From Porphyromonas gingivicanis JCM 15907 (GTDB taxonomy: Bacteria > Bacteroidota > Bacteroidia > Bacteroidales > Porphyromonadaceae), in assembly GCF_000614585.1 (NCBI RefSeq), contig NZ_BAKX01000005.1, forward strand, positions 62,001 to 126,000: a stretch of DNA of 64,000 nucleotides, read 5' to 3'. Below, one piece after another: positions 47,243 to 58,208 of this stretch. Position 1 is the first letter of the stretch; every line of letters begins with the position of its first letter. A program made the position numbers and the translations under genes. The notes beneath the pieces were generated by a model that had not been told where the DNA came from, did not search any database, and was given only the letters and a program-made list of their open reading frames with translations.

Positions 47243-49365
47243 ATGGCAAACGATAAGAATTTAGGCTTGACGAGAAACATCGGTATCATGGCGCATATTG
47301 ATGCCGGAAAGACAACTACGTCAGAACGTATTCTATTCTATACAGGGCTTACCCATAAAATTGGAGAAGTTCACGAAGGAGCTGCTACCATGGACTGGAT
47401 GGAGCAGGAGCAGGAACGCGGTATTACTATTACCAGTGCTGCAACAACTACTTATTGGAACTATGCTGGTGATAAGTATAAAATCAACTTGATAGATACT
47501 CCGGGACACGTTGACTTTACAGTGAGGTAGAGCGCTCTCTCCGTATTTTGGACGGAGCTGTTGCTACTTTCTGTGCAGTAGGCGGTGTGCAACCTCAGAG
47601 TGAAACGGTGTGGCGTCAGGCGGATAAGTATGCTGTGCCTCGCATTGCGTATGTAAATAAGATGGACCGCTCTGGAGCTAACTTCTTTGAGGTGTATGCT
47701 CAGATGCAACAAGTGCTTGGAGCTAAACCTTGTCCTATCCAAATCCCTATTGGAGCTGAAGAAACTTTCAAGGGAGCTGTTGACCTCATTAAGATGAAGG
47801 CGATTGTATGGAATGATGAGACAATGGGGGCCAACTATGAAGAGTTGCCTATTCCAGCCGAACTCCAAGCAGAAGCAGATGAGTGGAGAGACAAGATGTT
47901 GGAAGTTCTCGCGGAGTGCGATGATGTTTTGATGGAGAAATATTTTGATGATCCCTCTACCATTACAGAAGATGAAATTCGCACAGCTATCCGAAAGGGC
48001 ACACTCTCTATGACTATCAATCCGATGTTGTGTGGATCTTCTTTCAAGAATAAGGGGGTTCAAACGCTTTTGGACGCTGTTTGTGCCTTCCTTCCCAGTC
48101 CTGTAGATACGCCTGAGGTAGAGGGGACAGATCCTAATGATGCGGATACTATTATTACGCGTAAGACCACTCCTGATGAGCCTTTGTGTGCTTTGGCGTT
48201 TAAGATTGCAACAGATCCCTATGTAGGTCGTCTTTGCTTTTTCCGTGTCTACTCAGGTTCTCTTACAGCGGGGAGTTATATTTTGAATTCTCGTACAGGT
48301 AAGAAGGAACGTATTTCTCGACTTTTCCAAATGCACTCAAATAGCCAAAATCCAATGGAGGTCATTGGTTGTGGTGATATTGGAGCTGGAGTTGGTTTTA
48401 AAGATATTCGTACAGGAGATACCATTTGTGATGAAAATGCTCCAATTACTCTTGAGGCAATGGAATTCCCCGTGCCTGTTATCGGTATTGCAGTAGAGCC
48501 CAAAACTCAAAAAGACCTTGACCGTTTGGGAGTGGGTTTGGCTAAGTTGGCAGAAGAAGATCCAACTTTCCAGGTTGCTACTAACGAAGAAACAGGTCAA
48601 ACTGTTATTAGTGGTATGGGAGAGTTGCACCTTGAAATTATTATCGACCGCTTGAAGAGAGAGTTTAAGGTCGAGTGTAATCAGGGTCGTCCTCAAGTTT
48701 CTTATAAAGAGGCTATTACGAAGGCTGTTGAAATCCGAGAAGTTTATAAGAAGCAGACTGGTGGACGTGGTAAGTTTGCCGATATCATCGTTCGTGTAGA
48801 GCCTGCCGATGAAGATTTTGAGGGGGACTTGCAGTTTATTGATGTCGTTAAGGGTGGTAATATCCCCAAGGAATTTATTCCCTCTGTTCAGAAGGGATTC
48901 CAGCGTGCTATGAAGACTGGAGTTTTGGCTGGCTATAATGTAGATCGTCTCAAGGTAACTCTTTTAGATGGTTCGTTCCACCCTGTCGATTCAGATCAAC
49001 TTTCATTCGAAATTGCAGCTATGCAGGCTTTTAAGAATGCTTGCGCGCAAGCTAATCCTGTACTATTAGAGCCTGTAATGAAGTTGGAAGTTGTTACTCC
49101 AGAAGAGAGTATGGGGGATGTTATTGGAGACCTTAATAAACGACGTGGTCAGGTGGGTGGTATGGAAGCCAGCCGTACTGGTGCTCGTATTGTTAAGGCT
49201 GATGTGCCTCTTGCAGAGATGTTTGGTTATGTTACAGCCTTGCGTACTATTACGTCAGGTCGTGCGACAAGTACTATGACATTCTCTCATTTTGCTGAAG
49301 TGTCATCTTCTATTGCTAAGCAAGTGCTTACAGAAGTTAATGGCCGTGTTGATTTGATCAAGTGA
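47243..49365 (+). CDS. fusA: Translation elongation factor G (apparent frameshift)
   Basis: GTPase driving ribosomal translocation. The G1 motif is [13 protein letters not shown], the switch I region is [10 protein letters not shown]3 is DTPGHVDFT and G4 is NKMDR. The frame breaks at 47524, where GTGGAG reads GTGAG. The restored sequence is [20 protein letters not shown]. Domains II-V follow, ending in [20 protein letters not shown]. The corrected length is 707 aa, as expected. The gene is essential, so the lost base is almost surely an error in the sequence. No tuf gene follows, as usual in Bacteroidota. Confidence 0.97.
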
Positions 49366-49381
49366 TAATTAGAATAAAGAT

Positions 49382-49687
49382 ATGAGCCAAAAAATTAGAA
49401 TCAAGCTCAAGTCCTACGATCACATGCTCTTGGATAAATCTGCAGAGAAGATCGTTAAAGCTGTGAAGGCTTCAGGTGCTATGGTTTGTGGTCCTATTCC
49501 ATTGCCTACACATAAGCGTATCTTCACAGTCAATCGCTCTACTTTTGTGAACAAGAAGTCGCGTGAGCAATTCGAACTTTCGTCTTATAAGCGATTGATC
49601 GATATTTACAACGCTTCTAAGCAAACAGTGGATGCTCTTACTAAGTTGGAGCTTTCCAGTGGTGTGGAAGTGAATATCAAGGTCTGA
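49382..49687 (+). CDS. rpsJ: 30S ribosomal protein S10
   Basis: 101 aa. [40 protein letters not shown] and [20 protein letters not shown] are family blocks. It is part of the 30S head and in many bacteria also a NusG/NusB antitermination partner. It starts 16 bp after fusA, so the str and S10 operons are joined. Confidence 0.98.
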   Translation: MSQKIRIKLKSYDHMLLDKSAEKIVKAVKASGAMVCGPIPLPTHKRIFTVNRSTFVNKKSREQFELSSYKRLIDIYNASKQTVDALTKLELSSGVEVNIKV

Positions 49688-49715
49688 GATTTGGAACATT
49701 AAAACAACAAAAGAA

Positions 49716-50333
49716 ATGCCAGGATTATTAGGAAAAAAAATCGGAATGACTTCCGTTTTCAGTGCTGATGGGGTAAATCTTCCATGCACTGTTATCGAAG
49801 TAGGCCCTTGTGTTGTTACTCAGGTGAAAACAAGTGAAAAAGATGGCTATGATGCTATTCAGTTAGGCTTCGTTGAAGCTAAGGAAAAGCATACTACTAA
49901 GCCTCTTATGGGACACTTTAAGAAAGCTGGAGTAGCACCAATGAGGCACTTGGCCGAGTTCAAAGGTTTTGAAGGAGAGTATAAGCCCGGAGATACCATC
50001 AAGGTCGACATTTTTGAAAATGTTGGCTATGTTGATGTGATTGGAACCTCCAAGGGTAAAGGCTTCCAAGGTGTAGTAGCACGTCATGGTTTCGGCGGTG
50101 TGGGTCAAACAACTCACGGTCAGCACAACCGCTTGCGTGCTCCAGGTTCTGTAGGGGCTTGTTCATACCCTGCGAAAGTATTCAAGGGTACTCGTATGGC
50201 AGGTCAGACAGGAAACGAGCGTGTTACTGTTCAGAATCTGGAAGTGATTAAAGTAATGCCAGAGCACAATTTGTTGCTCATTAAGGGGAGTATCCCTGGG
50301 CATAAAGGTTCAATTGTAGCAGTTGAGATTTAA
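49716..50333 (+). CDS. rplC: 50S ribosomal protein L3
   Basis: 205 aa. [19 protein letters not shown] at the start, [39 protein letters not shown] and [18 protein letters not shown] reach toward the peptidyl-transferase centre in the folded ribosome. It starts assembly of 23S domain VI. Intact. Confidence 0.98.
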   Translation: MPGLLGKKIGMTSVFSADGVNLPCTVIEVGPCVVTQVKTSEKDGYDAIQLGFVEAKEKHTTKPLMGHFKKAGVAPMRHLAEFKGFEGEYKPGDTIKVDIFENVGYVDVIGTSKGKGFQGVVARHGFGGVGQTTHGQHNRLRAPGSVGACSYPAKVFKGTRMAGQTGNERVTVQNLEVIKVMPEHNLLLIKGSIPGHKGSIVAVEI

Positions 50334-50337
50334 GCGT

Positions 50338-50967
50338 ATGGAATTGTCTGTATATAACATTAAAGGGGAGGATACAGGCCGCAAGGTAGTCCTTGATGAT
50401 GCCGTTTTTGGTATTCAGCCCAACGATCATGCAATTTATTTAGCTGTAAAGCTTTATCGTGCTAATCAACGCCAGGGTACGCATAAGTCAAAAGAACGTA
50501 GCGAGTTGAGTGGTTCTACCCGTAAGCTTATTCGTCAAAAAGGTGGCGGAGGTGCTCGTCGTGGTGATATTAAATCTCCTCTCCTCCATGGTGGAGCTCG
50601 TGTTTTCGGACCTCGTCCAAGAAATTATAGCTTCAAATTGAACAGAAAGTTGATGCGCTTAGCTCGTCGTTCGGCTCTCTCTTATAAGGCGATGAATCAA
50701 GAAATTAAAGTGGTTGAAACTTTTGATTTCAATGCGCCAAAAACTAAAGATTTTGTGGCTATGACAGTTGCTTTAGGGGTAGCTAATAAGAAAACCCTTT
50801 TAGTGATGCCTCAAGTGCCATCAAATGTTTACCTCTCTGCTCGTAATGTGCCTCAGGCTTCTACAATCAACGTGGATAAGCTTAATACTTATCAAGTGCT
50901 CGATGCTCATCGCTTGATTTTTACTGAAGATGCGGTGGCATTTGTAAATGAATCGTTTAAATCTTAA
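50338..50967 (+). CDS. rplD: 50S ribosomal protein L4
   Basis: The ATG at 50338 ([19 protein letters not shown]) is the family-like start; an in-frame start 15 nt earlier would overlap rplC. 209 aa. [20 protein letters not shown] is the extended loop lining the exit tunnel, where macrolide-resistance changes occur in other bacteria. [20 protein letters not shown] follows. In E. coli L4 represses its own operon, but no matching leader is evident here. Confidence 0.97.
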   Translation: MELSVYNIKGEDTGRKVVLDDAVFGIQPNDHAIYLAVKLYRANQRQGTHKSKERSELSGSTRKLIRQKGGGGARRGDIKSPLLHGGARVFGPRPRNYSFKLNRKLMRLARRSALSYKAMNQEIKVVETFDFNAPKTKDFVAMTVALGVANKKTLLVMPQVPSNVYLSARNVPQASTINVDKLNTYQVLDAHRLIFTEDAVAFVNESFKS

Positions 50968-50985
50968 TCAATACAGCAGGTATAT

Positions 50986-51279
50986 ATGGGTATAATTATT
51001 AAGCCAATTATATCGGAGAAGATGACAGCAACAACGGAAAAATTTCCAGAGCGTTATGGTTTCCGTGTTTCTCCTAAGGCAAACAAGATTGAGATTAAGA
51101 ATGCTGTTGAGAGTATGTATAATGTAAAGGTTGTGTCTGTAAACACTTCTAACGTTACTCCTAAATTGAAAGTGCGTTATACTAAGAAGGGTATTCTCCG
51201 CGGTCGTGCTTCTGCTTATAAAAAAGCTATTGTTACGCTCGAAAAGGGACAGACTATTAATTTCTTTGCTAATATTTAA
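50986..51279 (+). CDS. rplW: 50S ribosomal protein L23
   Basis: 97 aa. [40 protein letters not shown] and [15 protein letters not shown] mark the family. It sits at the tunnel exit and docks trigger factor and SRP. 18 bp after rplD. Confidence 0.97.
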   Translation: MGIIIKPIISEKMTATTEKFPERYGFRVSPKANKIEIKNAVESMYNVKVVSVNTSNVTPKLKVRYTKKGILRGRASAYKKAIVTLEKGQTINFFANI

Positions 51280-51287
51280 TTGTAAAA

Positions 51288-52114
51288 ATGGGAATTAGAA
51301 AACTCAAGCCCACAACTCCTGGGCAGAGACATAAGATTATTGGTGCGTTTGATAAGATTACTGCAAGCACACCAGAAAAATCTCTTGTAGTCGGAAAACG
51401 TAAATCTGGTGGACGTAACAACACTGGGAAGATGACGATGCGTTACATCGGGGGTGGACATAAACAAAAATTCCGCCTTATCGATTTCAAGAGAATGAAG
51501 GATGGTGTTCCCGCAACTGTAAAGAGCATTGAGTATGATCCCAACCGCTCTTCTCGTATTGCCCTTCTTTATTATGCAGATGGAGCTAAGGCATACATTC
51601 TTGCACCAGATGGTTTGACTCCAGGGCAAACTGTTATTTCTGGAGAGAATGTTGCTCCTGAAGTGGGCAATGCGCTTCCTTTGTCAAAAATCCCTGTGGT
51701 ACTGTGATTCACAATGTGGAGCTTCGTCCTGGTCAAGGGGCAAAGTTCGCTCGTTCAGCAGGTACGTTTGCTCAGCTTGTAGCTCGAGAAGAAAACTATG
51801 TTGTGCTTCGTATGCCTTCTGGGGAGACTCGTCGTGTATTGTCCGCTTGTAAGGCTACTGTAGGTAGTGTCGGTAATAGTGACCACGCTCTTGAACAATC
51901 TGGTAAGGCGGGGCGTACTCGTTGGTTAGGTCGTCGTCCTCGTAACCGTGGTGTTGTTATGAACCCTGTAGATCACCCAATGGGTGGGGGTGAAGGACGC
52001 GCTTCTGGAGGTCATCCACGCTCACGCAATGGTCTCTATGCTAAGGGACTTAAGACACGTGCTCCTAAGAAACACTCTTCGAAGTATATCATTGAGAGAC
52101 GTAAGAAAAAATAA
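51288..52114 (+). CDS. rplB: 50S ribosomal protein L2 (apparent frameshift)
   Basis: Primary 23S rRNA-binding protein near the peptidyl-transferase centre. The N-terminal half has [20 protein letters not shown] and [19 protein letters not shown]. The frame breaks at 51698-51699, where GTGGGT reads GTGGT. The restored sequence is [20 protein letters not shown]. The C-terminal half has [20 protein letters not shown], including the conserved His in HPMGGGEG. The corrected length is 275 aa. An L2-null cell is not viable, so this is a sequence error. Confidence 0.97.
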
Positions 52115-52134
52115 CTAATTAATCGAAGATAAAT

Positions 52135-52401
52135 ATGAGTCGTTCCTTAAAAAAAGGTCCTTATATCTGTGTTAAGTTAGAGAAGAAGGTACTCGCAATG
52201 AATGAAAGTGGCAAGAAGTCTGTTATTAAGACTTGGTCACGTGCTTCGATGATTTCTCCTGATTTTGTAGGACACACAATTGCTGTACACAATGGAAATA
52301 AGTTTGTCCCTGTGTATGTGACAGAAAATATGGTCGGTCATAAATTGGGCGAATTTGCTCTTACTCGTACATTCCGTGGTCACTCAGGAAATCGTAAGTA
52401 A
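52135..52401 (+). CDS. rpsS: 30S ribosomal protein S19
   Basis: 88 aa. [60 protein letters not shown] and [14 protein letters not shown] are all family blocks. It forms a complex with S13 in the 30S head near the A site. Confidence 0.98.
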   Translation: MSRSLKKGPYICVKLEKKVLAMNESGKKSVIKTWSRASMISPDFVGHTIAVHNGNKFVPVYVTENMVGHKLGEFALTRTFRGHSGNRK

Positions 52402-52443
52402 GAATAGACGTCGAGTTTGTTGACATAACAAAAAGAATAGACA

Positions 52444-52854
52444 ATGAGTAAAGTGAATAACAATACGATTAATCGCACTAAGGCCGACGGTACTATTCCT
52501 TGCTTTGCAAAGCTAAATGATGTACCCACCTCGCCTCGTAAGATGCGTTTAGTTGTGGATAATATCCGTGGTATGGAGGTAAATCGCGCTTTAGGAGTTT
52601 TGAGATTTTCTTCTCGTAAAGCGGCTGCTCTCCGTATCGAAAAACTCCTCCGTTCTGCTATTGCAAACTGGGAGCAAACTAATGGCCGTAAGACTGAAGA
52701 AGGGGAGCTTTACGTATCTCGCGTTTTTGTAGACGCAGGTGCTACTCTCAAGCGTCTTCGTCCTGCGCCACAGGGGCGTGGTTATCGCATCCGTAAGCGT
52801 AGTAACCATGTTACTCTTTTTGTAGATACGCTTAATAACGAAAATAACGACTGA
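52444..52854 (+). CDS. rplV: 50S ribosomal protein L22
   Basis: 136 aa. [40 protein letters not shown] and the tunnel-lining hairpin near [20 protein letters not shown]. An N-terminal extension (about 20 residues, [18 protein letters not shown]) is longer than in E. coli but usual in Bacteroidales. 5 bp before rpsC. Confidence 0.97.
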   Translation: MSKVNNNTINRTKADGTIPCFAKLNDVPTSPRKMRLVVDNIRGMEVNRALGVLRFSSRKAAALRIEKLLRSAIANWEQTNGRKTEEGELYVSRVFVDAGATLKRLRPAPQGRGYRIRKRSNHVTLFVDTLNNENND

Positions 52855-52858
52855 GAGC

Positions 52859-53599
52859 ATGGGACAAAAAATTAATCCAATAGCAAATCGCCTCGGATAT
52901 ATTCGTGGCTGGGATTCTAACTGGTACGGAGGTAAAAACTATGGACCTACTTTGTTGGAAGATAGTCAGATCCGTAAGTATCTGAATGCTCGTCATGCCA
53001 AAGCTGGTATTTCGCGTATCGTTATAGAAAGAGCTCTTCGACTTGTAACCGTTACTATTTGTACTGCAAGACCTGGTCTAATCATTGGCAAGGGAGGGCA
53101 GGAAGTAGACAAGTTGAAAGAGGAACTCAAGAACCTTACAGGCAAAGATGTGCAGATTTATATTTACGAGATTCGTCGTCCAGAAGTGGATGCTGTACTC
53201 GTAGCTTCAAATATTGCTCGTCAGCTAGAAGGTAATGTCGCTTATCGTCGTGCTGTTAAGATGGCTGTCTCCTCCGCTATGCGTTCTGGCGCAGAGGGAA
53301 TCAAGGTGCTCCTCTCAGGTCGTCTTAATGGGGCAGAAATGGCTCGTGCCGAAATGTTTAAAGAAGGACGTACTCCTTTACACACACTTCGTGCCGATAT
53401 AGATTATGCTCATGACGAGGCTCTCACTAAGGTGGGGATGATTGGTGTAAAGGTTTGGATTATGAAAGGGGAAGTATATGAGAAGAGAGATCTTGCTCCT
53501 AACTTCTCTCAAGGCGCTCAAAATAACCAGCGTCGTAATGATTCTTTCCAGAGAGGCAATGATCGTCGTCGCCGTAACAATCGTAAAAATAACCGCTAA
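52859..53599 (+). CDS. rpsC: 30S ribosomal protein S3
   Basis: 246 aa. [20 protein letters not shown], the KH domain with [20 protein letters not shown], and [20 protein letters not shown]-type C-terminal block (here [20 protein letters not shown]). A low-complexity, basic Asn/Arg-rich tail ([20 protein letters not shown]) extends the C-terminus. It lies at the mRNA entry site, where S3 assists unwinding. Confidence 0.97.
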   Translation: MGQKINPIANRLGYIRGWDSNWYGGKNYGPTLLEDSQIRKYLNARHAKAGISRIVIERALRLVTVTICTARPGLIIGKGGQEVDKLKEELKNLTGKDVQIYIYEIRRPEVDAVLVASNIARQLEGNVAYRRAVKMAVSSAMRSGAEGIKVLLSGRLNGAEMARAEMFKEGRTPLHTLRADIDYAHDEALTKVGMIGVKVWIMKGEVYEKRDLAPNFSQGAQNNQRRNDSFQRGNDRRRRNNRKNNR

Positions 53600-53621
53600 T
53601 CTTCAGGAGGATTAAAAGATT

Positions 53622-54056
53622 ATGTTACAACCTAAAAAAGTTAAGTTTAGAAGACAGCAAAAAGGCCGTATGAAGGGCAATGCTCAACGCGGCAACCAGC
53701 TTGCCTTCGGTTCTTTTGGTATAAAAGCCCTCCAAAGTAAGTGGATTACAGGATCGCAGATAGAGGCTGCTCGTATTGCCGTAACACGTTATATGCAACG
53801 TCAAGGTCAAGTTTGGGTACGTATTTTCCCCGATAAGCCTATTACGAAGAAACCTGCAGAAGTACGTATGGGTAAAGGTAAGGGTAATCCTGAGGGATTC
53901 GTTGCGCCTGTTACTCCAGGACGTATGCTTTTTGAAGTAGAAGGTGTGCCTTTTGAAATTGCAAAAGAAGCACTTCGTTTAGCTGCTCAAAAACTTCCTG
54001 TAACTACTAAGTTTGTTGTTCGTCGTGATTACGACTCAGGCAGAGAAAATGCATAA
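53622..54056 (+). CDS. rplP: 50S ribosomal protein L16
   Basis: 144 aa. [60 protein letters not shown] and [20 protein letters not shown]. It contacts the A-site tRNA and helps order the peptidyl-transferase centre. Confidence 0.98.
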   Translation: MLQPKKVKFRRQQKGRMKGNAQRGNQLAFGSFGIKALQSKWITGSQIEAARIAVTRYMQRQGQVWVRIFPDKPITKKPAEVRMGKGKGNPEGFVAPVTPGRMLFEVEGVPFEIAKEALRLAAQKLPVTTKFVVRRDYDSGRENA

Positions 54057-54080
54057 CAAGTTAGAGAGACGAAAGATCCT

Positions 54081-54278
54081 ATGAAAATGTCAGAACTCAA
54101 GGAGTTAACAACTTCTGAATTGAACGAGAGGCTCGAGACTCTTACTAAGAATTACGAGCAAGATAAGATCAACCATGCTGTCTCTTCTCTTGAGAGTCCT
54201 GCTAAATTGCGCCAAATGCGTCGCACTATAGCACGTATCAAGACTGTATTGGTTATGCGTCAAAGTGAAAACCAATAA
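54081..54278 (+). CDS. rpmC: 50S ribosomal protein L29
   Basis: 65 aa, all alpha. MSELKELTTSELNERLETLT, then SSLESPAKLRQMRRTIARIK and TVLVMRQSE. The start may be the ATG at 54081 or at 54087 (MSEL), the latter being closer to the family pattern. It lies near the tunnel exit beside L23. Confidence 0.95.
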   Translation: MKMSELKELTTSELNERLETLTKNYEQDKINHAVSSLESPAKLRQMRRTIARIKTVLVMRQSENQ

Positions 54279-54292
54279 TTTGAGACACAAAG

Positions 54293-54544
54293 ATGAGAAA
54301 TCATAGAAAAGAACGTATCGGAGTTGTTGCTAGTAACAAAATGGATAAGACTATTACTGTAGCGATCCATTGGAAAGAAAAGCATCCGATCTATGGAAAG
54401 TTCGTGAACAAAACGAAGAAATTCTATGCTCACGATGAAAAGAATGAATGCGGTATTGGAGACCGTGTGCGTATTATGGAGACTCGTCCTTTAAGTCGCC
54501 ATAAACGTTGGAGATTAATTGAAATTTTAGAAAGAGCTAAATAA
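54293..54544 (+). CDS. rpsQ: 30S ribosomal protein S17
   Basis: 83 aa OB-fold protein. [40 protein letters not shown] and [20 protein letters not shown]. It binds 16S helix 11 early in assembly. Its stop overlaps the rplN start by one base (TAATG), so the two are translationally coupled. Confidence 0.98.
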   Translation: MRNHRKERIGVVASNKMDKTITVAIHWKEKHPIYGKFVNKTKKFYAHDEKNECGIGDRVRIMETRPLSRHKRWRLIEILERAK

Positions 54545-54909
54545 TGATACAGCAAGAGTCAAGACTAAAAGTTGCTGATAATAGTGGCGCTCGTGAGGTA
54601 CTTTGTATTCGCGTGTTAGGTGGCACTCGTCGCCGTTATGCCTCTGTAGGTGATGTTATCGTTGTATCGGTGAAGAGTGTCGTTCCAGCTAGTGATGTAA
54701 AGAAGGGGTCTGTTTCTAAGGCTTTGATTGTTCGTACGAAGAAAGAAATTCGTCGTAACGATGGGTCATACATTCGTTTTAGTGACAATGCGTGTGTCCT
54801 TCTTTCTGCTTCTGGAGATCTTCGTGGTACCCGTATCTTTGGTCCCGTAGCGAGAGAGTTACGTGCCGTTAATATGAAGGTAGTTTCACTAGCACCTGAA
54901 GTGCTCTAA
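54544..54909 (+). CDS. rplN: 50S ribosomal protein L14
   Basis: 121 aa. [40 protein letters not shown] and [20 protein letters not shown]. It lies at the subunit interface and contacts h14 of 16S rRNA; it is the docking site for the silencing factor RsfS. Confidence 0.98.
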   Translation: MIQQESRLKVADNSGAREVLCIRVLGGTRRRYASVGDVIVVSVKSVVPASDVKKGSVSKALIVRTKKEIRRNDGSYIRFSDNACVLLSASGDLRGTRIFGPVARELRAVNMKVVSLAPEVL

Positions 54910-54924
54910 TAAGAAGTGTGTACT

Positions 54925-55245
54925 ATGAGCAAATTGCATATAAAAAAGGGCGATACTGTGATGGTTAATAGTGGCGAAAGCCGTGGCCGTACGGGTCGTG
55001 TCCTTAAGGTAGAAGCCGATAAAGAACGTGCCATCGTAGAAGGTCTTAATATCCGAAAGAAGCATACTAAACCTTCTGCACAGCATCCACAAGGAGGAAT
55101 TATTGAGGAAGAGGCTGGTATTCATATCTCAAACCTCAATGTAGTAGATCCTAAGACGGGTAAGGGGACTCGTATCGGTCGTAAGAAAGACAGTAATAAC
55201 AAGAGTATTCGTTACTCGAAAAAGTCTGGGGAGGAAATTAAGTAA
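54925..55245 (+). CDS. rplX: 50S ribosomal protein L24
   Basis: 106 aa from the ATG at 54925 ([20 protein letters not shown]); an in-frame start 9 nt earlier is less family-like. The KOW motif lies near [20 protein letters not shown], then [20 protein letters not shown]. It starts 50S assembly at the 5' end of 23S rRNA. The stop overlaps the rplE start (TAATG). Confidence 0.97.
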   Translation: MSKLHIKKGDTVMVNSGESRGRTGRVLKVEADKERAIVEGLNIRKKHTKPSAQHPQGGIIEEEAGIHISNLNVVDPKTGKGTRIGRKKDSNNKSIRYSKKSGEEIK

Positions 55246-55802
55246 TGAGTGCATCTACAACGAATCTCAAAAAAGAGTACAGAGAACGTATTGTTCCTGA
55301 ATTGATGAAGCACTTCGGCTATACGAGTGTGATGCAGGTGCCTGAACTTAAGAAGATTGTTATCAATCAAGGTTTGGGTATGGCAACTGGAGATAAGAAG
55401 ATTATAGATATCGCTATTGATGAGGTTACAGCTATAACTGGTCAAAAGGCTGTTGCAACTTATTCAAAGAAAGATATTTCTAACTTCAAGCTCCGTCGTA
55501 AGATGCCTATTGGGGTGATGGTTACCCTTCGTCGTGACCGTATGTATGAATTTTTGGAGCGTTTGGTGCGAGTGGTATTACCTCGTATTCGAGACTTCAA
55601 AGGAATTGAAAGTAAGTTAGATGGTCGAGGTAATTATACCCTTGGTATTGAGGAGCAAATCATTTTTCCAGAAATAAATATTGATTCGATTACCAAAATA
55701 TTGGGAATGAATATTACCTTTGTAACCTCTGCGGCTACGGACGAAGAGGGTTATGAACTTCTTAAGCAGTTCGGCCTTCCTTTTAAGAACTTAGCAAAGT
55801 AA
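55245..55802 (+). CDS. rplE: 50S ribosomal protein L5
   Basis: 185 aa. [20 protein letters not shown]-type N-terminus ([20 protein letters not shown]), [40 protein letters not shown] and the [19 protein letters not shown] block. It carries 5S rRNA into the 50S subunit and touches the P-site tRNA. Confidence 0.98.
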   Translation: MSASTTNLKKEYRERIVPELMKHFGYTSVMQVPELKKIVINQGLGMATGDKKIIDIAIDEVTAITGQKAVATYSKKDISNFKLRRKMPIGVMVTLRRDRMYEFLERLVRVVLPRIRDFKGIESKLDGRGNYTLGIEEQIIFPEINIDSITKILGMNITFVTSAATDEEGYELLKQFGLPFKNLAK

Positions 55803-55809
55803 AAGAAAT

Positions 55810-56079
55810 ATGGCAAAAGAATCAATGAAAGCCCGCGAGGCTAAGCGCCAAAGAATGGTAGCAAGATATGCTGAAAAACGTCGTCGTCTTAAAGAAGAGG
55901 GCAACTATGAGGCTTTGCAGTCTTTGCCTCGTAATGCTTCCCCTGTTCGTTTGCACAATCGTTGCAGTATGACAGGACGTCCTAAGGGCTATATGCGCCA
56001 GTTTGGAATTTCGCGTATTCAGTTCCGTGAAATGGCTTCAAAGGGTCTTATTCCTGGAGTGAAGAAGGCCAGCTGGTAA
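55810..56079 (+). CDS. rpsN: 30S ribosomal protein S14, zinc-free type
   Basis: 89 aa, the long form. [20 protein letters not shown], then [20 protein letters not shown] and [19 protein letters not shown]. It lacks the CxxC...CxxC zinc ribbon of the short S14 type, so it does not need zinc. S14 joins late in 30S head assembly. Confidence 0.97.
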   Translation: MAKESMKAREAKRQRMVARYAEKRRRLKEEGNYEALQSLPRNASPVRLHNRCSMTGRPKGYMRQFGISRIQFREMASKGLIPGVKKASW

Positions 56080-56147
56080 TATTTGATGAGAGAGTTTTAG
56101 TTTAAATATTGTCCGGGGTGTCCGGATCAATTTAATTAATTTTGATA

Positions 56148-56546
56148 ATGACAGATCCAATTGCAGATTATCTGACGAGATTGCGTAATGCAATCCAAGC
56201 TGGTCATCGTGTTGTCGAAATTCCTTCTTCGCGCATCAAGCAGGAGATTACAAAGGTACTTTTCGACAAGGGATACATTCTTAACTATAAGTTTGAGAAT
56301 GTAGATGAATGCCGTGCCACTATTAAGGTGGCTCTTAAGTATGACCTCGCTCAAAAAAATAATGCGATAAAGAATCTCAAGCGTGTATCACGCCCAGGTC
56401 TTCGTCGCTATGTAGGTTATCGAGACCTCCCTCGCGTCCTTAATGGATTGGGAATTGCTATTCTTTCTACCTCACGTGGCATTATGACCGATAAAGAGGC
56501 GAGAGAACTCAAAGTGGGTGGAGAAGTATTGTGTTATGTTTACTAA
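56148..56546 (+). CDS. rpsH: 30S ribosomal protein S8
   Basis: 132 aa from the ATG at 56148 (MTDPIADYLTRLRNAIQAGH). An in-frame TTG six bases earlier is unlikely. LKRVSRPGLRRYVGYRDLPR and GLGIAILSTSRGIMTDKEAR with GGEVLCYVY mark the C-terminal RNA-binding domain. In E. coli S8 represses the spc operon at rplE; here there is no obvious S8 target hairpin. Confidence 0.98.
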   Translation: MTDPIADYLTRLRNAIQAGHRVVEIPSSRIKQEITKVLFDKGYILNYKFENVDECRATIKVALKYDLAQKNNAIKNLKRVSRPGLRRYVGYRDLPRVLNGLGIAILSTSRGIMTDKEARELKVGGEVLCYVY

Positions 56547-56563
56547 TTTGAAGGAGGTGTAAT

Positions 56564-57115
56564 ATGTCTAGAATTGGTAAATTGCCCATCATCCTTCCAC
56601 AAGGAGTTACAGTAATGGCAGAGAATAATCATATTACTGTTAAGGGACCTAAAGGAGAGCTTACTCAGTATGTTGATCCTCGTATCTCTGTTGCAATAGA
56701 GAATAATGAGATTACTTTAAAGCGTTCTTCAGACGAGCGTCAAGATAGAGCTATGCATGGTTTGTATCGCTCTCTTATTAACAATATGGTTGTCGGTGTT
56801 TCTGAAGGTTTTAAGAAAACTTTGGAGTTGGTTGGGGTTGGATATCGTGCTTCTAACGAAGGACAAATCTTAGAGTTATCTCTTGGATTTACCCACCCTA
56901 TCTTCATGATGTTGCCTAAGGAGGTAAAAGTAGAAACAAAGATGGAGCGTAATAAAAATCCATTTATCTACTTAGAATCTTGTGATAAGCAACTCCTGGG
57001 ACAGATTTGTTCAAAAATTCGTTCTTTCCGTATGCCTGAACCTTACAAGGGTAAGGGTATTAAGTTTGAAGGTGAGTATATCCGTCGTAAATCTGGTAAA
57101 TCAGCTGGTAAGTAA
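56564..57115 (+). CDS. rplF: 50S ribosomal protein L6
   Basis: 183 aa. [60 protein letters not shown] and the C-terminal [20 protein letters not shown]. It supports the sarcin-ricin loop region where elongation factors bind. Intact. Confidence 0.98.
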   Translation: MSRIGKLPIILPQGVTVMAENNHITVKGPKGELTQYVDPRISVAIENNEITLKRSSDERQDRAMHGLYRSLINNMVVGVSEGFKKTLELVGVGYRASNEGQILELSLGFTHPIFMMLPKEVKVETKMERNKNPFIYLESCDKQLLGQICSKIRSFRMPEPYKGKGIKFEGEYIRRKSGKSAGK

Positions 57116-57123
57116 GACTAATC

Positions 57124-57468
57124 ATGACTAGAAAAGAAACAAGAAGACTTCGCATTAAAGCGAGTGTACGTGGTAAGGTTAGCGGTACTAAGCAACGCCC
57201 TAGACTAACGGTTTTTCGTAGCAATAAGCAGATTTATGCTCAGCTTATAGATGATGCAACGGGAACAACTTTGGCAAGCGCCTCTTCCCTTAAAATGGAA
57301 GTTGTAGCTCCTAAAAAAGACGTTGCTGCTAAGGTTGGTGAAGAGATTGCTCGCCGTGCAATTGCTGCAGGGATTGAACAAGTTGTTTTTGATCGTAATG
57401 GATATCTCTACCACGGTCGTATTAAAGAATTGGCCGATGCGGCTCGTAAGGGTGGACTTAAGTTTTAA
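57124..57468 (+). CDS. rplR: 50S ribosomal protein L18
   Basis: 114 aa. [40 protein letters not shown], then [20 protein letters not shown] and KGGLKF. It binds 5S rRNA in the central protuberance together with L5. Confidence 0.98.
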   Translation: MTRKETRRLRIKASVRGKVSGTKQRPRLTVFRSNKQIYAQLIDDATGTTLASASSLKMEVVAPKKDVAAKVGEEIARRAIAAGIEQVVFDRNGYLYHGRIKELADAARKGGLKF

Positions 57469-57473
57469 TAGTA

Positions 57474-57992
57474 ATGGCAACAGCATTTAATAGAGTAAAG
57501 TCTACGAACGATTTAGAATTGACAGATCGCTTAGTAGCAATCAATCGTGTTACAAAGGTTACAAAGGGGGGACGTACGTTCACTTTTGCAGCTATCGTAG
57601 TTGTGGGTAACCAAGATGGCGTGATTGGTTTAGGACTTGGTAAGGCTGGTGAAGTTAGTACCGCTATTGCTAAGGGTGTTGAAGCTGCTAAGAAAAACTT
57701 GATTCGTATTCCTGTACACAATGGCACTATCCCTCATGAACAAATGGCGTCATATGGAGGTGCTAAGGTACTTCTCCGTCCTGCTTCTTTGGGTACTGGA
57801 GTTGTGGCTGGAGGTGCTATGCGTGCCGTTTTGGAGAGCGTCGGAGTTACCGATGTATTGGCAAAGAGTCAAGGTTCTTCTAATGCACATAACTTGGTGA
57901 AGGCTACTATTGCAGCATTGGCTGAGCTTCGCGATCCTCTTATGGTAGCTCAGGCTCGTGGTGTTTCTGTAGAAAAAGTCTTCAAGGGCTAA
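57474..57992 (+). CDS. rpsE: 30S ribosomal protein S5
   Basis: 172 aa. [40 protein letters not shown] and [20 protein letters not shown]. It lies at the mRNA entry channel with S3 and S4 and affects decoding accuracy. 6 bp after rplR. Confidence 0.98.
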   Translation: MATAFNRVKSTNDLELTDRLVAINRVTKVTKGGRTFTFAAIVVVGNQDGVIGLGLGKAGEVSTAIAKGVEAAKKNLIRIPVHNGTIPHEQMASYGGAKVLLRPASLGTGVVAGGAMRAVLESVGVTDVLAKSQGSSNAHNLVKATIAALAELRDPLMVAQARGVSVEKVFKG

Positions 57993-58009
57993 AGAAAGGA
58001 AATAAGACT

Positions 58010-58186
58010 ATGGCTACAATAAAAGTTAAGCAAGTACGGAGTCGTATCCGTCGTCCCAGAAACCAAAAATTGAATTTGGATGCTTTGGGACTTAAAAAAG
58101 TGAACCAAGTAGTAGAACTCCAAGATACTCCTCAAATTAGAGGTATGGTATATAAGGTTCGTCACTTGGTAGAGGTAGTAGAGTAA
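58010..58186 (+). CDS. rpmD: 50S ribosomal protein L30
   Basis: 58 aa, too short for many ORF listings. MATIKVKQVRSRIRRPRNQK, then LDALGLKKVNQVVELQDTPQ and GMVYKVRHLVEVVE, the full bacterial L30 pattern. It fits between rpsE (18 bp upstream) and rplO (22 bp downstream) as in the spc operon of most bacteria. Confidence 0.96.
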   Translation: MATIKVKQVRSRIRRPRNQKLNLDALGLKKVNQVVELQDTPQIRGMVYKVRHLVEVVE

Positions 58187-58208
58187 TCAAGCTAATAAAA
58201 TAGAAGCT

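Noticed and set aside
47461-48063. Minus-strand 200-codon frame opposite fusA
   Set aside because: Antisense shadow of EF-G with no recognisable domain.
47243-49365. Programmed ribosomal frameshift in fusA, rplB or rpsM
   Set aside because: No slippery heptamer with downstream structure is evident at the breaks. The same small-deletion pattern affects over a dozen unrelated genes, so a sequencing or assembly cause is simpler.
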